Positions 49,861 through 59,600 of a stretch of DNA of 64,000 nt are shown piece after piece. The position numbers were made by a program, and so were the translations under genes. Below the pieces are notes generated by a model. That model did not search any database, was not told where the DNA came from, and worked only from the letters and a program-made list of their open reading frames with translations. Source of the stretch: Smittium culicis. Lineage: Eukaryota > Kickxellomycota > Harpellomycetes > Harpellales > Legeriomycetaceae. Each line of letters opens with the position of its first letter. Position 1 is the stretch's first letter. The stretch lies in assembly GCA_001970855.1 (NCBI GenBank), contig LSSN01000808.1, positions 1 through 64,000 on the forward strand. The letters are read 5' to 3'.

Positions 49861-50575
49861 ACCGACCCCCCTCCGCCGCTCTAGCAGCTCCATACCCACT
49901 GGGCATTGGTTCAAGAGTGCTGGTGAATCACTTATACTTTGCAGTATAAGTGTTCTGGGCACGCGAATGCCGTTCAAAAATTTGGCTGTTTCCAGCTCAA
50001 AATTTTGATCGGCTGTGCCAGCTCGAAGCTGGCTCAAAGATTGTTTAGACACACCCGCCAAGAAGCTTGCCAACTAGCCCCAACCGGGCTTCGTTGAAAT
50101 TGGAAAGTAAATTTTTTTCGTCAGAGCGGATCGGCATCGGTATGAACCGGCCGATCGTCGATGATCGGTGATTTCGCCACCGGCTGCAGCTCAGAAGTAT
50201 GTGGTCGACCGTCTCAGGCACACACAAGTTGCAGCAGGGGCAAAATATTTAAAATTTTTCATTGATGATTTACATGTTCGACAGGCGCTGGGCGGTCCGG
50301 AATGTGCCCATACATATTTTCCCAATGTCCTGAAGGCCCAACTCCAGGTCCGGATACATGGCTTGAAGGTCAACCCAGTTGCCTTTTTTGCCGATTTTCA
50401 TGTCCACCGTCCACCGGTGGATGACAGACCGGTTATTTCGTCGTTTCCGGTCGACTATTGTGATGATAGTCTGACCGTTTGAATTTTGAGAGCAGAATTT
50501 TTTGATCCACCGGGCACTCCCGGTCACCCAGGTGGCCATCCGGGCCTTCATCGGTATCTTGATGAGGTTGTTTTG
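49858..50575 (-). mobile_element. GC-rich 3' fragment of a second LINE, antisense
   Basis: About 720 bp with far higher GC than its surroundings. Minus-strand frames read MKARMATWVTGSARWIKKFC, then a Trp/Leu-rich segment. After a stop and frame change comes a CX2CX6HX4C knuckle (CNLCVPETVDHILLSC), typical of LINE C-termini downstream of RT. The 5' part with the RT core is absent. Both edges are A/T homopolymer-rich. Its composition suggests a younger or differently evolving LINE than the AT-rich one next to it. Confidence 0.6.
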
Positions 50576-51258
50576 CTTTTTTTTTTTTTTGTTATTTTGT
50601 ATAAGCTTTTTTATTGCTGCAAATTTATCGAAATTGTCAAATTATTCTAATTCGGCGATTTGCGCTTTTTATTTTTTTATTTTTTTCGATTTGGTTAATA
50701 AAAACCGTGCACCAAACTTGGGCACTTACAATTCAAATGCAATAGTTTAAACTTTGTGTATAGAGACTTAGCTTATACTAAAATGTAGCTATTGGCAAGG
50801 TCAACAAAGTTGTATTAGCAAGTTAAAGTCGATAGACTACGCGTTCGATGGTTATAGTCAATTTTATTTATAAGAAGCGTAAAAAAAAGTGAATAGTAAG
50901 CTAAGAAATAAAAATTTGATAGATTATCTTGTAAAAATTTACCAGCGAATCAATGAATACTAGTTATTAAAGGGCGTTAGGATTTAAAAGGGTTAATAAT
51001 AAGAGGAGTTTGCCTTTGATTTATTATTGTAATTTAGAAATAGTATAATAATTAATTAATTAAAGATAAAAAAAAAGAAAATTGATAGGTTGATAGAATT
51101 TATATTGTAAAATACAAAATTATACAAAATGAAAGGAAATAAAAGGAATAGTCTAATAAAAATAGGGATTATATTATAAGAAAAGATTATATATGTAGAT
51201 TAACAGGTTTGGGATGGATTCATTGTCTATATTTGGAGAGGAAGATGATATTGATGAA
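50576..51258. other. AT-rich spacer
   Basis: It contains a diverged family 1 repeat (50800-50999) and the 3' flank of the TLC gene. Nothing else is recognised. Confidence 0.5.
50800..50999 (+). repeat. Dispersed repeat family 1, diverged copy
   Basis: The inner block taccagcgaatcaatgaata and the 3' block aaagggcgttaggatttaaa followed by agggttaat match the family. The 5' block is weak. Confidence 0.4.
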
Positions 51259-51942
51259 TTAGATAGAGTTTAGAGCAGCGAGTTTTCTTTTTTTGAAGAT
51301 ACGCTTTTGTTGTTTGATGAAGTTTGAGAACCAGTAGATGTGGAGAGGGAGGGAGCTGGCAACGAGTTTCCAGACTAGACGGTCAGGGAAGTGGCTGTAG
51401 AATCTGTACAGCAGGACGACGTGTAGGAGGAGACGGGTTGAGAAGAAGCAAGAGGCGAAGAGCCAATCTTTGCGCAAGTTCTTGTGGATACTTCCGACGG
51501 CGAGAACGATGGTTGGGAGTTCCATGATACAGCAGAGGACGAAGATGGCGGAGTAGCCGCTGATAGCGACGTAGTAGACCAAGAGAATGTATGCAGCGTG
51601 GTGGAAGTAACCGGTGACGAAGTCGAAGGTAGAACGGTAGTACTTCATTCCAATAGCAAGATCCCAGAAGAGGTAAGCTTCAAAGAAGCCACATGTGAGT
51701 AGAGAGAAAGAGTCGGAAGAGACTAGACGGGTGACATCGAGGTTGTTTTTAAAGAGAAGGAATAGGTATGGGAGAGAGGCGCAAGTGACTGTGACGCAAG
51801 AGACAAAGGTGAGAACCCAGGCCAGCTGCTTTTCAGTAGAATAAGAGCTATTTTTACGGACTATGTAGAAAATGCCGTTCAGGACAGCAGTACCAACAGC
51901 TAGACCGAACAAGAATGGGGGTAATGTACCAGGTTGAGGCAT
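51259..51942 (-). CDS. TLC-domain membrane protein (TLCD4/TMEM56-like)
   Basis: A single exon of 227 residues with six to seven hydrophobic segments from about residue 9 to 210. The pattern fits the TRAM-LAG1-CLN8 (TLC) fold: a central segment YRSTFDFVTGYFHHAAYILL with paired His near the start of a helix, then IMELPTIVLAVGSIHKNL (the ELPT motif seen in TLCD/TMEM56 proteins), then a helix with Arg (FFSTRLLLHVVLLYRF). The tail is basic (KRIFKKRKL), possibly cytosolic and ER-retaining. Relatives act in membrane lipid composition or ceramide-related chemistry; the specific substrate cannot be told. The length is close to the family norm. A TATA-like box and a short C-tract lie upstream. Confidence 0.75.
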   Translation of the reverse strand: MPQPGTLPPFLFGLAVGTAVLNGIFYIVRKNSSYSTEKQLAWVLTFVSCVTVTCASLPYLFLLFKNNLDVTRLVSSDSFSLLTCGFFEAYLFWDLAIGMKYYRSTFDFVTGYFHHAAYILLVYYVAISGYSAIFVLCCIMELPTIVLAVGSIHKNLRKDWLFASCFFSTRLLLHVVLLYRFYSHFPDRLVWKLVASSLPLHIYWFSNFIKQQKRIFKKRKLAALNSI

Positions 51943-51974
51943 TTTGAATGATAATATATGTGATGGTTTTGGTT

Positions 51975-52020
51975 AGAGGGGAAATATGTTAAAGTACGGG
52001 ATGAAATATAGTATAAATAG
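51975..52020 (-). promoter_or_regulatory. TATA-like box plus short C-tract upstream of the TLC gene
   Basis: On minus, ctatttatac (52011-52020) is followed by cccctct (51976-51982), then the ATG 33 bp downstream of the tract. The order matches the wee1 and UBE2J upstream regions. Confidence 0.4.
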
Positions 52021-52428
52021 GTAGGTGTGATGGATGAAAAGGGAATTTGGTGTATGTTGGGATATCTGCGGATTAGTCCAGGAATAATGGAGGAGCAAGC
52101 GCAGAGAATGAAAAGCTTAAAACTTTATGATGGAATTATGAACAGTTTGAACGTAGTTTTTTACTTGAAAACTTAATTATATTTTTATGATACATTTGGG
52201 TTTTGGTCTTTATATAAAAGATTTTCAAAGTGACATATATTCAGACCCCTTTTTTCTTTTTATTAGGGGCGGAATAGCGGATTAGTGCTTTTATTTTTTG
52301 TTTGTACGTATAATAAAATTCCTGAGCTTATTTATAGGCTGTCAAACGCATAGTGAGAATGCATACTTTGATTATGATTTATTCTTACGAGAGGTGGAAC
52401 CAAGTGTCTGTGAGATCCTATTTGCTCA

Positions 52429-52570
52429 ATTAAATTAAGTAAAATTATTGGTTGTATCAGGTAATTCATTTGTTGGTATTTTTTTAAATTGCTATTAAAT
52501 AACAGAAAAGGTAATGATAGGGAAAACTTGTAAGGAAAAGCTCCGCTGCTCGAAATAATAACCCAATCTA
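52429..52570 (+). repeat. Dispersed repeat family 2, copy 2
   Basis: The 5' block attggttgtatcaggtaatt and the 3' block ggaaaagctccgctgctcga followed by aataata match copies 1, 3 and 4. Confidence 0.65.
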
Positions 52571-52948
52571 TGTGACACCTTTCCATCCATTTGCTTAGCA
52601 TTCCTTTATTACTCTTCTTATCTTGCGCCATTTCCCTGACTAATTGGCAAATATTCCCTGTTTGTTTGGCACCAGTAAATTTCCCGAGCGATTCCTATGT
52701 TATTAATCTTTGTTTTAGTTTTATTTTATTTGTTATTTCTATTTTTCTTGGTCAGGGTAAAACCCTGTCAAGTCGCTCTGTCTTGCCCTAATAGGCTGAA
52801 TATGAACTAATAATATACACTTCTGTGTGCTAAAGCGAATAGTTATCGCTCCATACCCCTTTTATTCAAAGTAGGAGCACTGATTCGCCAAGACCCTCAT
52901 GTGGGATAACTCTTGCGGGAAGCGGAACTGTTAATCTATGAAAACCTA

Positions 52949-53090
52949 TTTGCTTATTTTAATTTAATTTAGCTATAGGCTGTATCAAATAATTCATTCA
53001 ACGTTTTTATTTTTATAATAATAGTAAAAGTTCAGTAGGAAAAGCTTGATAGGAAATGTTCCGCTCCTCGATTTAATCTCGCATATGCTC
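52949..53090 (+). repeat. Dispersed repeat family 2, copy 3
   Basis: The 5' block taggctgtatcaaataattc and the 3' block ggaaaagcttgataggaaat then gttccgctcctcg match the family. It lies only about 380 bp from copy 2 in the same orientation. Confidence 0.65.
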
Positions 53091-53515
53091 CAAAATCATC
53101 GATCACTGGCCCGCTATATAAGAAGGCGTCGTCTCCGCTATTGGGTGGGAAACATTTAACATGTTTTAAAAAGAGTCTATTGGACAAAATCTGTTAATAT
53201 GATAAAATGCTGATTAGCTGTGGGCCAGTAGGCTTATCACGTTGTACATTTGGGATTATTTGGGCGGCCACTAATGAGCCACTTGACTTTGTTCTATAAT
53301 CTCTAGCAAATAAGCGCTAGATGAGGTGCCTGAATCCTTTCTCATTTTGCCTCAATGATTATATGCATAGTCATTGAACATATTCAAGCCTGCGAATGAA
53401 GGCATAGAAAATAGCCATACGCTAAATGTATACCCAACTATTGGCCTGTAAATGTGCGCTAGAACAACCATACACCCTCGTTCCCACTCAGCATCGCAAC
53501 TCTATACCAAATAGA

Positions 53516-53590
53516 CAACATTATTTAACATTCAGTTTGACGACATTATTTAACATTGAGTTTGACAACGCTATTTGACGCTTAGTTTGA
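53516..53590. repeat. 25-bp tandem repeat, three units
   Basis: Three 25-bp units at 53516, 53541 and 53566 share the pattern ca/cg-acattatttaac-attcagtttga. The third unit is more diverged. Confidence 0.8.
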
Positions 53591-54089
53591 CACGTTCTGA
53601 TGGATAGTTGAGGAGGCTTTGCCCTTTTTTTTTTCTTACTTTATTAAGCTTAATTTTTATTCTTTATTGAACGGACAAAGTGTTTTTGTTATGAATATAT
53701 TTGGGTATCCATAAAAAACCTAAGCAGCTGATTCTAAATAAAAGGCTGCGTATATTCATAAACCCTGGAATTAAATATAGATGTTTGTGCAGAACGATTT
53801 CATTAGCCTCTGCTCAACCATAAAACAGACTACATGAAATTTATAGTGAATTCAAACCCTTAAAAAAAAAAAGACTATTTTTTCTAATTTTTTATTTGAT
53901 ATTAGTATAACACTCTAATGCTAGTCTCCCCGTTTATAACTGGTCTGCAAATGCGCACCCAGCCACCAATCACTGGCCGGTGATTATAGCCAAGATATTT
54001 CGTCAGCTAAAAAGCAAATCGCGGTCTCTGATTTATGATTCATTGGGTCTGGGAGCTTCATACTGGTCAAATTACGCGGATCGGCTTAA

Positions 54090-55001
54090 TCAGTTGGTGG
54101 GCATGTGTTCTTTGGCTTGCTGCCTCACTTTCTTTTCGTACGCCGTCTTGTTGTTTTTGAACATGTGGTACGCCTCAGTCTGCGCCGGGTCGCTGTTGTT
54201 CGGGTCGTTCAGCAGGTCCTGGATCCCCAGCAGAATCTGCTTCATCGTAATAGACGGCTTCCATCCCTTCTCCTCGTTAAGAATGCTCAGGCATACAGTC
54301 CCTGAAGGAAACACGTTCGGATGGAACAACGCTGGTTTGAACTGGCCTAATTCAATCGTCGTATTTTATATTTTTATTTTTTTTGTAGATTTTCTCCGTT
54401 AAAAAAATTAAATGAAAAAAAGTCCTCCTCCTCATCTGTAATATATATAAATAAATACAGGAGCCGCTCGCTTACATTTAGGTGGTCTAGACGGATACTC
54501 TAAATTAATTTATAAATAAACATAGTTAAATACCTAGTTTCATACTTGCCAATTTGAAATTTACAGTTTTTGCTATTATTTTTATTGTACACTCAAACAT
54601 TACCTTCTGGAAACGTCAAAACTACTTTATATACTCCTCCTTCCCATGGTGTCTACATATAGGTTCTAGTTAAATATCTTGTCTACATTACTATAATAAA
54701 TTGTATTTTCTTACCTTGGCCTTTCCGGGAATTCCGCACTCCCATTCCAACAAATTCAAGGTCCCATCTCCAAGCTTGTTGGGTTTCGCATAAAAGCCCT
54801 AATTGTATTCATATTTTCTGTTAAAGTTCTACTCTATTCAAATATTCGGTCTCTCGCACACCGATTAAATTAATCGTTCGATAATAAAGAAAATGGAGTT
54901 TCAATCCTGTATAAAAACTTAAAAGCTGAACTTACAAAAGGATGATCCTTCCTCCATTGCTTTCGCTCCTCCATCAAGCGACTCTTGCATATTCCTGACA
55001 T
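54090..55001 (-). CDS. ubc9: SUMO-conjugating enzyme UBC9 (five exons)
   Basis: Five exons: 55001-54936, 54798-54715, 54652-54604, 54499-54476 and 54346-54090, giving 159 residues against 158 in human UBC9. Introns are 62-137 bp with GT/AG ends, and split codons (g/ag and t/gc) restore the frame. Order along the protein: [20 protein letters not shown] (helix 1), [28 protein letters not shown], then [15 protein letters not shown] with the catalytic Cys at 93, the same number as in human UBC9. The C-terminal helices ([18 protein letters not shown]) follow. UBC9 takes SUMO from the E1 and transfers it to lysines in psi-K-x-E sites, mainly in the nucleus. The 24-bp fourth exon is very small but required by the family alignment. 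Confidence 0.97.
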
Positions 55002-55106
55002 CTTTAATTATCTCGATTGTACCTCTAAAAAAAAATTATCTAAAAATAAGATGAAAGCTCTTTATTAGTTACAATTTCATTCAGAAGTATATGTAAACTT
55101 ATCCAG

Positions 55107-55304
55107 CTATTTTATCAAACAACCACATTTTTCCTCTTCACTTAAATCCCTTAAAATTACTTGAGCTAAAATAAACACAGAAATACCGTAAACAACTAAA
55201 ACCAATCCGTAATCAGTAAATCTGCTCTCAAGTACCCCTAAAATCACGTCCCTCCTCTTTGCCCAATCATTGATCCCTCCAAATACTCCACTTCTTCCAC
55301 ACAA
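55107..55304 (-). CDS. Small single-pass membrane protein, probable 3' exon
   Basis: An open frame of about 65 codons ending at 55107. It has no in-frame ATG before an upstream stop near 55325, so it is most likely a downstream exon with its start in an unrecognised 5' exon (an acceptor-like aaatag lies just upstream). The sequence is protein-like: a charged start (GGINDWAKRRD), one hydrophobic helix (YGLVLVVYGISVFILAQVIL), then RDLSEEEKCGCLIK with two Cys near the end. It lies head-to-tail upstream of UBC9, 105 bp away. The family is not recognised. Confidence 0.4.
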   Translation of the reverse strand: MCGRSGVFGGINDWAKRRDVILGVLESRFTDYGLVLVVYGISVFILAQVILRDLSEEEKCGCLIK

Positions 55305-56461
55305 AACTATTTCTTTTCAAAACTCGAAAACTTCTTCCCCCCACCCAAATCAAGCAATAATTTAATCCTCTCTTCCCCCCCAAATCAAGAAATTTTTCAC
55401 TTTGTCCTCATCACTGACTATTGAGGTTTTGCGACTGATAAAGTACTAGATTTCCAATTGATCGATTTTCGCTGGCTATTGTCAATTTAATTAGTTCATC
55501 CAGTAATATCAATTGAGTCGCTTTCTCTCAACACTTATTATAGTTATTTCCAATTGCTTAATCGTTTATAGGCCAATAATATCATTCATCATTTTTTGCC
55601 TTTGGCCCTTACTTTTTCACTTAAAAAGTCGCAGCTTAAAATTGATCAGTTTACCAAACTTTTCAAACATTTATGGGCTGATTTAACCTTTAAAAGCGTA
55701 AATATAAAACACACTGTGGCTATAATACAAAAGCTTATTCGCCCCAGCTAACAATTCTCATCATCTCTTGATCTTTTATAGTTCAAAATTCATACTTTAG
55801 TTTTTTGATTTTTATACTAGATATTTCATCTATTCAGCCCCAATGCTACGCACTAACTAGTTAATTAAACTGTAAAAATAGTTTCCACTGTAAGGCATTA
55901 TATATCAAATACTATGACTATATAAAATTTTCTCTGCTGATGCTACCAACTGCATACCTAGAAGATGGCATTTCGATCAACCAACCGAAATATCCTCCGA
56001 TAGCATTGCTTAAAATTAGGCTTGGTGTCTGAAGTTTTAACATCAGCCGACAAATAGCGCTAATTCAATTACTAAAATTATACTTTTTGAAATATAGCTC
56101 CCAGTCATTGCTCACTTTAAAACAGGCTAAAGCTTCTAAACATCAAACTAATATTGTATATGATAAGGGAAAGGCTAATCAATATATATATATATATAAA
56201 TAGAGAATAACGACTAATTAAACCGTGTTTTTAATTCTCAAATTACCCTTTATTGTTTTCTATTATTTACTCGAACTTTATATCAATTTTATATCTTGCA
56301 AAGATTTTGGTGATACAATAACAATATTTATTCATGAATGTTTAAAACCAAACGTCGATCTAGTTAATGTTGGTTAAATAGTTATAGAGGTAAATGGAGG
56401 GAAGGAGATGGTGGCGATGATAATAATTATTGATGGTATGGTTGGCAATTAATCTGTTTTT
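55305..56461. other. Spacer between the small membrane exon and the UBE2J-type gene
   Basis: It contains pyrimidine-rich tracts on plus near 55340-55380 (two C-runs) and otherwise AT-rich sequence. A 5' exon of the small membrane protein may lie in the first 150 bp but could not be phased. Confidence 0.4.
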
Positions 56462-57418
56462 CTATGCTAGTTTAAAAAATACAAGGTATGCTATAGCGAT
56501 GGATAATAAAACAATACAAATGTCTAATAATAGTAGATTATTTCCGACATTATTAGGCCTCGGTGTTTCTGCAATGCTGTTTATGTTTTGACCGGAGTGG
56601 GTTATTGTAGAGGGTGTGTGCGTGTTATTAGAATTAATCTGAGGAGAAATAGAGTCTTGCTTTGCTTTGGATAGTGTGGATTTAGTCACTCCTTGAGCCT
56701 GAGGCTCAACTATTTCCGAAGAATTATCAGAAGTATTTACGTCTGAGCAAATAGACTGTTTAACCGGTTCATTTTCGGGATTCGAGTTATTAATATCTGT
56801 TTCATTTTTACCCGAAAAATCTATGCTAGAAGCCGTGTGTATCAAAATATCAACGCTAGATTTTATTTCTTCAGATATTGTTTGGTTATCAGCAGTTATG
56901 GGATCATTTAGAATTTCAGAAAGAGAGACGTTACATTCTGGACACGTGTAAGAAGAGGTCAATGCAGCAAGCCTCCTGACTTCTTCGTCGGGAAGAGTTA
57001 AGGAGCCAATTGCGCCTCTTGAGGGAATGGGTAGAAAGCTTATTAGAGCAATGAGAACGGTTTGAATACCCCAGCTAGGCTGCCAAGATTCTGGATGGTA
57101 GTCAGTGAAGGAAAGGCATATTTTTTTATTCGTCTCAAAGCGACCATTAGGGGTCATGAACACTATAGAAGGTGGTTTGAAAGGGTAATCGGCGGAGAAT
57201 AAAATTTTCCCGTGGTATTTCCCGGAGCTGTAAGCTGAATCAGAGGAGCCCCTAATGGTAAAGTGCCAAATGAATATATCTTGTTCGGTAGGGGCAGCCC
57301 TATATAGAGGAGACGGCTCCTTTTCAATGTCTTTGTATTCGCGTAATAGCCTCCTGACAGCAGGGCTTCGCATATTATAGGATACGCTGCCAGAAGATTG
57401 GTTAGGTGTTTGTTGCAT
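56462..57418 (-). CDS. UBE2J1: Tail-anchored E2 ubiquitin-conjugating enzyme, UBE2J/Ubc6 type
   Basis: A single exon of 318 residues. The UBC fold spans about 15-165: SPAVRRLLREYKDIEKEPS, then YHGKILFSADYPFKPPSI, FMTPNGRF and KKICLSFTDYHPESWQPSW, with the catalytic Cys at 101. The family feature is the lack of the usual HPN motif before the Cys; the TPNGRF box replaces it. GAIGSLTLPDEEVRRLAALT closes the domain, as in UBE2J1 more than in yeast Ubc6. A Ser/Asn-rich linker leads to a C-terminal hydrophobic anchor (294-318, LLLLDICIVLLSIAIAYLVF) for ER insertion with the enzyme facing the cytosol. The known role is ER-associated degradation with Doa10/Hrd1-type ligases. A CPEC motif near 180 is unassigned. 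Confidence 0.95.
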   Translation of the reverse strand: MQQTPNQSSGSVSYNMRSPAVRRLLREYKDIEKEPSPLYRAAPTEQDIFIWHFTIRGSSDSAYSSGKYHGKILFSADYPFKPPSIVFMTPNGRFETNKKICLSFTDYHPESWQPSWGIQTVLIALISFLPIPSRGAIGSLTLPDEEVRRLAALTSSYTCPECNVSLSEILNDPITADNQTISEEIKSSVDILIHTASSIDFSGKNETDINNSNPENEPVKQSICSDVNTSDNSSEIVEPQAQGVTKSTLSKAKQDSISPQINSNNTHTPSTITHSGQNINSIAETPRPNNVGNNLLLLDICIVLLSIAIAYLVFFKLA

Positions 57419-57492
57419 TTTATTGAGTCCAGTAGTAGTTTGAAAGAGTTTTAGATATCATAACACATCGAGATAATAAGCTTACAAAAAAA

Positions 57493-57542
57493 GGGGGGGG
57501 GGAAATAAGGGGATATGTATAGTAAAACAAAGTATATAAATA
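57493..57542 (-). promoter_or_regulatory. TATA-like box plus C10 tract upstream of the UBE2J-type gene
   Basis: On minus, ctatttatatact (about 57530-57542) is followed by ccccttattt and a run of ten C (57493-57502), 75 bp before the start codon. Confidence 0.45.
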
Positions 57543-58059
57543 GCAGTTGATGGTTGGGATGATAATAATTAAGTTTAATAAGATTAAAGAGGATAGAGTG
57601 AACCTAAAACTATTAGAATAAATATAGAAGTTGAGTGTTTTGATACAGTAGAGTAAAGATGAGGCACTTATATACCGTTATGCTGCTAAAAGGCTCTCTA
57701 AAACCAAATTTAAAAAGCTAAAGTGCATTTTTATTAACGAAAACTTGAATACTAAGAAACGGCTGCAGTAAATAAAACTGTTTCATGAATGGCTGGCTAT
57801 TTTTGAACCCCAACAGCTAGCCAACTGCAAACCAAAATTAATAATTTAATTACATATATTTTATGATTATTGGTCTACAATGAATGATCAGCGAATAGAT
57901 GTATTATCTAAATATATTAAGCTATCATTACACATAATTTATTTGCTCATTTCTCCAGAAAAGGGGCATTGATTAGGCCAAAATTTATAGCCTGTTATAA
58001 TTTTCCACCTGGAAGCTTAGGAAATAATTTACTAGCGCTTAAAGCATTTCAAAAGCAGC

Positions 58060-58236
58060 AGACTATTTTTGACCTACCAGATATAGCCAACAGAGTTCAA
58101 CGAAAATACTTTAATTTCGAGTCTTTAAGAAATATTGGTATATTGTAAAATAACAACAAATAATAGATTTGCTTATAAATAATAAACGAATCATTAATTT
58201 TTATTTTTTAAAGAGTATTGCGCGGGAAAGGGTTAA
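58060..58236 (+). repeat. Dispersed repeat family 1, copy H (best preserved)
   Basis: The 5' block tttttgacctaccagatata then gccaac, the inner block ataataaacgaatcattaat, and the 3' block gtattgcgcgggaaagggtt are all clear. This copy is the best reference for the family. Confidence 0.7.
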
Positions 58237-58645
58237 ATATTTCCCATGAAGAGCTGATTACTCTATAGATAAAAATGACTGGTTTTATGGAAGCGACAAA
58301 AATAATTTACGTCCTATTTAAAAGTCAGCCACCAAAACAAAAAAAAACCCTAATCTTATACATCTTTTATTATGTAACAATTATTTTCTGTCGTTGTACA
58401 TTGATTTCCACCAATAAATCAAAAATTATATACAAATAATAAAATTTAGATTTAGACTTTTAGAACCAATTTTTTTTCCAATTTAAATGTACCAAACAAT
58501 TCTTAATATACGTTAAAACGATTAAAACTGTCCTCTAGAAGCGGAAATCCAGTAGATATTCACTTTAAGTCTTTCAGGAAATATTTTTTATCTTTATTTT
58601 TACTTAAATAGAATTTGATAAGTAAACGCTGATATTAAAAATAAA

Positions 58646-59600
58646 ATGAGCTATAAAACCTTAAGTAATCTTTCAGGCAACAATAAGCCATTTTTAAAAC
58701 CCAAATTTAGCGCATCTGAAAAAACTTGCTCTCAAAAAATTCTAAGAATGATTTATAAAGAATATATCAAAAGTATCTATAAAAATATTTCAAAGCTAAA
58801 CGATAAATTAACAATGTTGAAATATAATAAGGCACAATCCATGATGGTATTCTTATGAAATGAAAAAAGTGAGCGTATAATAGCTATTTCAGAATTATTT
58901 TACAGACCGTTTATTTTAAAGTAGATATAAAAATACCTCAAATATACCATTTATTTTGAAATTTAACTTTGAATAAAGTAATAATAAAGCTAATTAAAAC
59001 AATAATTTCCAAAAAAAATCGATAGAAAAAAGACAATCAGAACAACACCTGAGTTGTGAATATCTTATAATCCAAGGCTCATATACTAGGCACAGAACTA
59101 AATAATTTCAAGAAATCAACGTTTCTTGTAATCACTCTGAAATAACTGCAATTATAATATTCATTGAGGTCTACAAAGAGCTTAAATGTTTTAATAGTTA
59201 AATTTTGGCCTCGAAGACCTAAGATAAATTCCCTGTTACTTCTCTGTAAATAACTTGATCACAGTTGGTAACCAAAATTAGCTGCAGTAATCTTGTACCA
59301 ATTTTGAGGATGATGAGCTAACAAAAGCTAAATCGAAACCTAATATTAAACTCAGGTAACAGCCCGAAAATACCAAAAGATATTATTCTAAGCCTATTAA
59401 AACGCCCTCTACCTTGCAACAGTTGAGACAAATATTCGAGTAATATCAAAAGATAAAAGCAAAAATATTGAATTCAAAGAACTTGGGGATAGGTTGAAAT
59501 TTGATTCTCATTAACTTGAAACTCACAGGATACTTTCAGATTTGCTCTCAAATTCTCAGATAAAAAAAATATTGAAATAATGTAACAAAGTCCCGAATAA
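58646..59600 (+). pseudogene. Decayed coding-like stretch, possible transposon remnant
   Basis: A 70-codon ATG frame (MSYKTLSNLSGNNKPFLKPK onward, to 58858) is followed by broken frames with protein-like pieces, such as NIEFKELGDRLKFD near 59460-59510. No domain is recognised. It resembles the eroded ORF1/gag-like remnants near 45 kb, but homology cannot be shown by eye. Confidence 0.25.

Larger units (their letters stand above)
52021..54089. other. Spacer with two family 2 repeats and a short tandem repeat
   Basis: It contains family 2 copies at 52429-52570 and 52949-53090, and a 25-bp triple repeat at 53516-53590. No supported gene or RNA was found. Confidence 0.5.

Noticed and set aside
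51324..51702. Two plus-strand ORFs opposite the TLC gene
   Set aside because: Antisense shadows; the minus frame is a full-length TLC-type membrane protein.
53980..54402. 140-codon plus ORF over the last UBC9 exon
   Set aside because: Antisense shadow; the UBC9 model fits completely.
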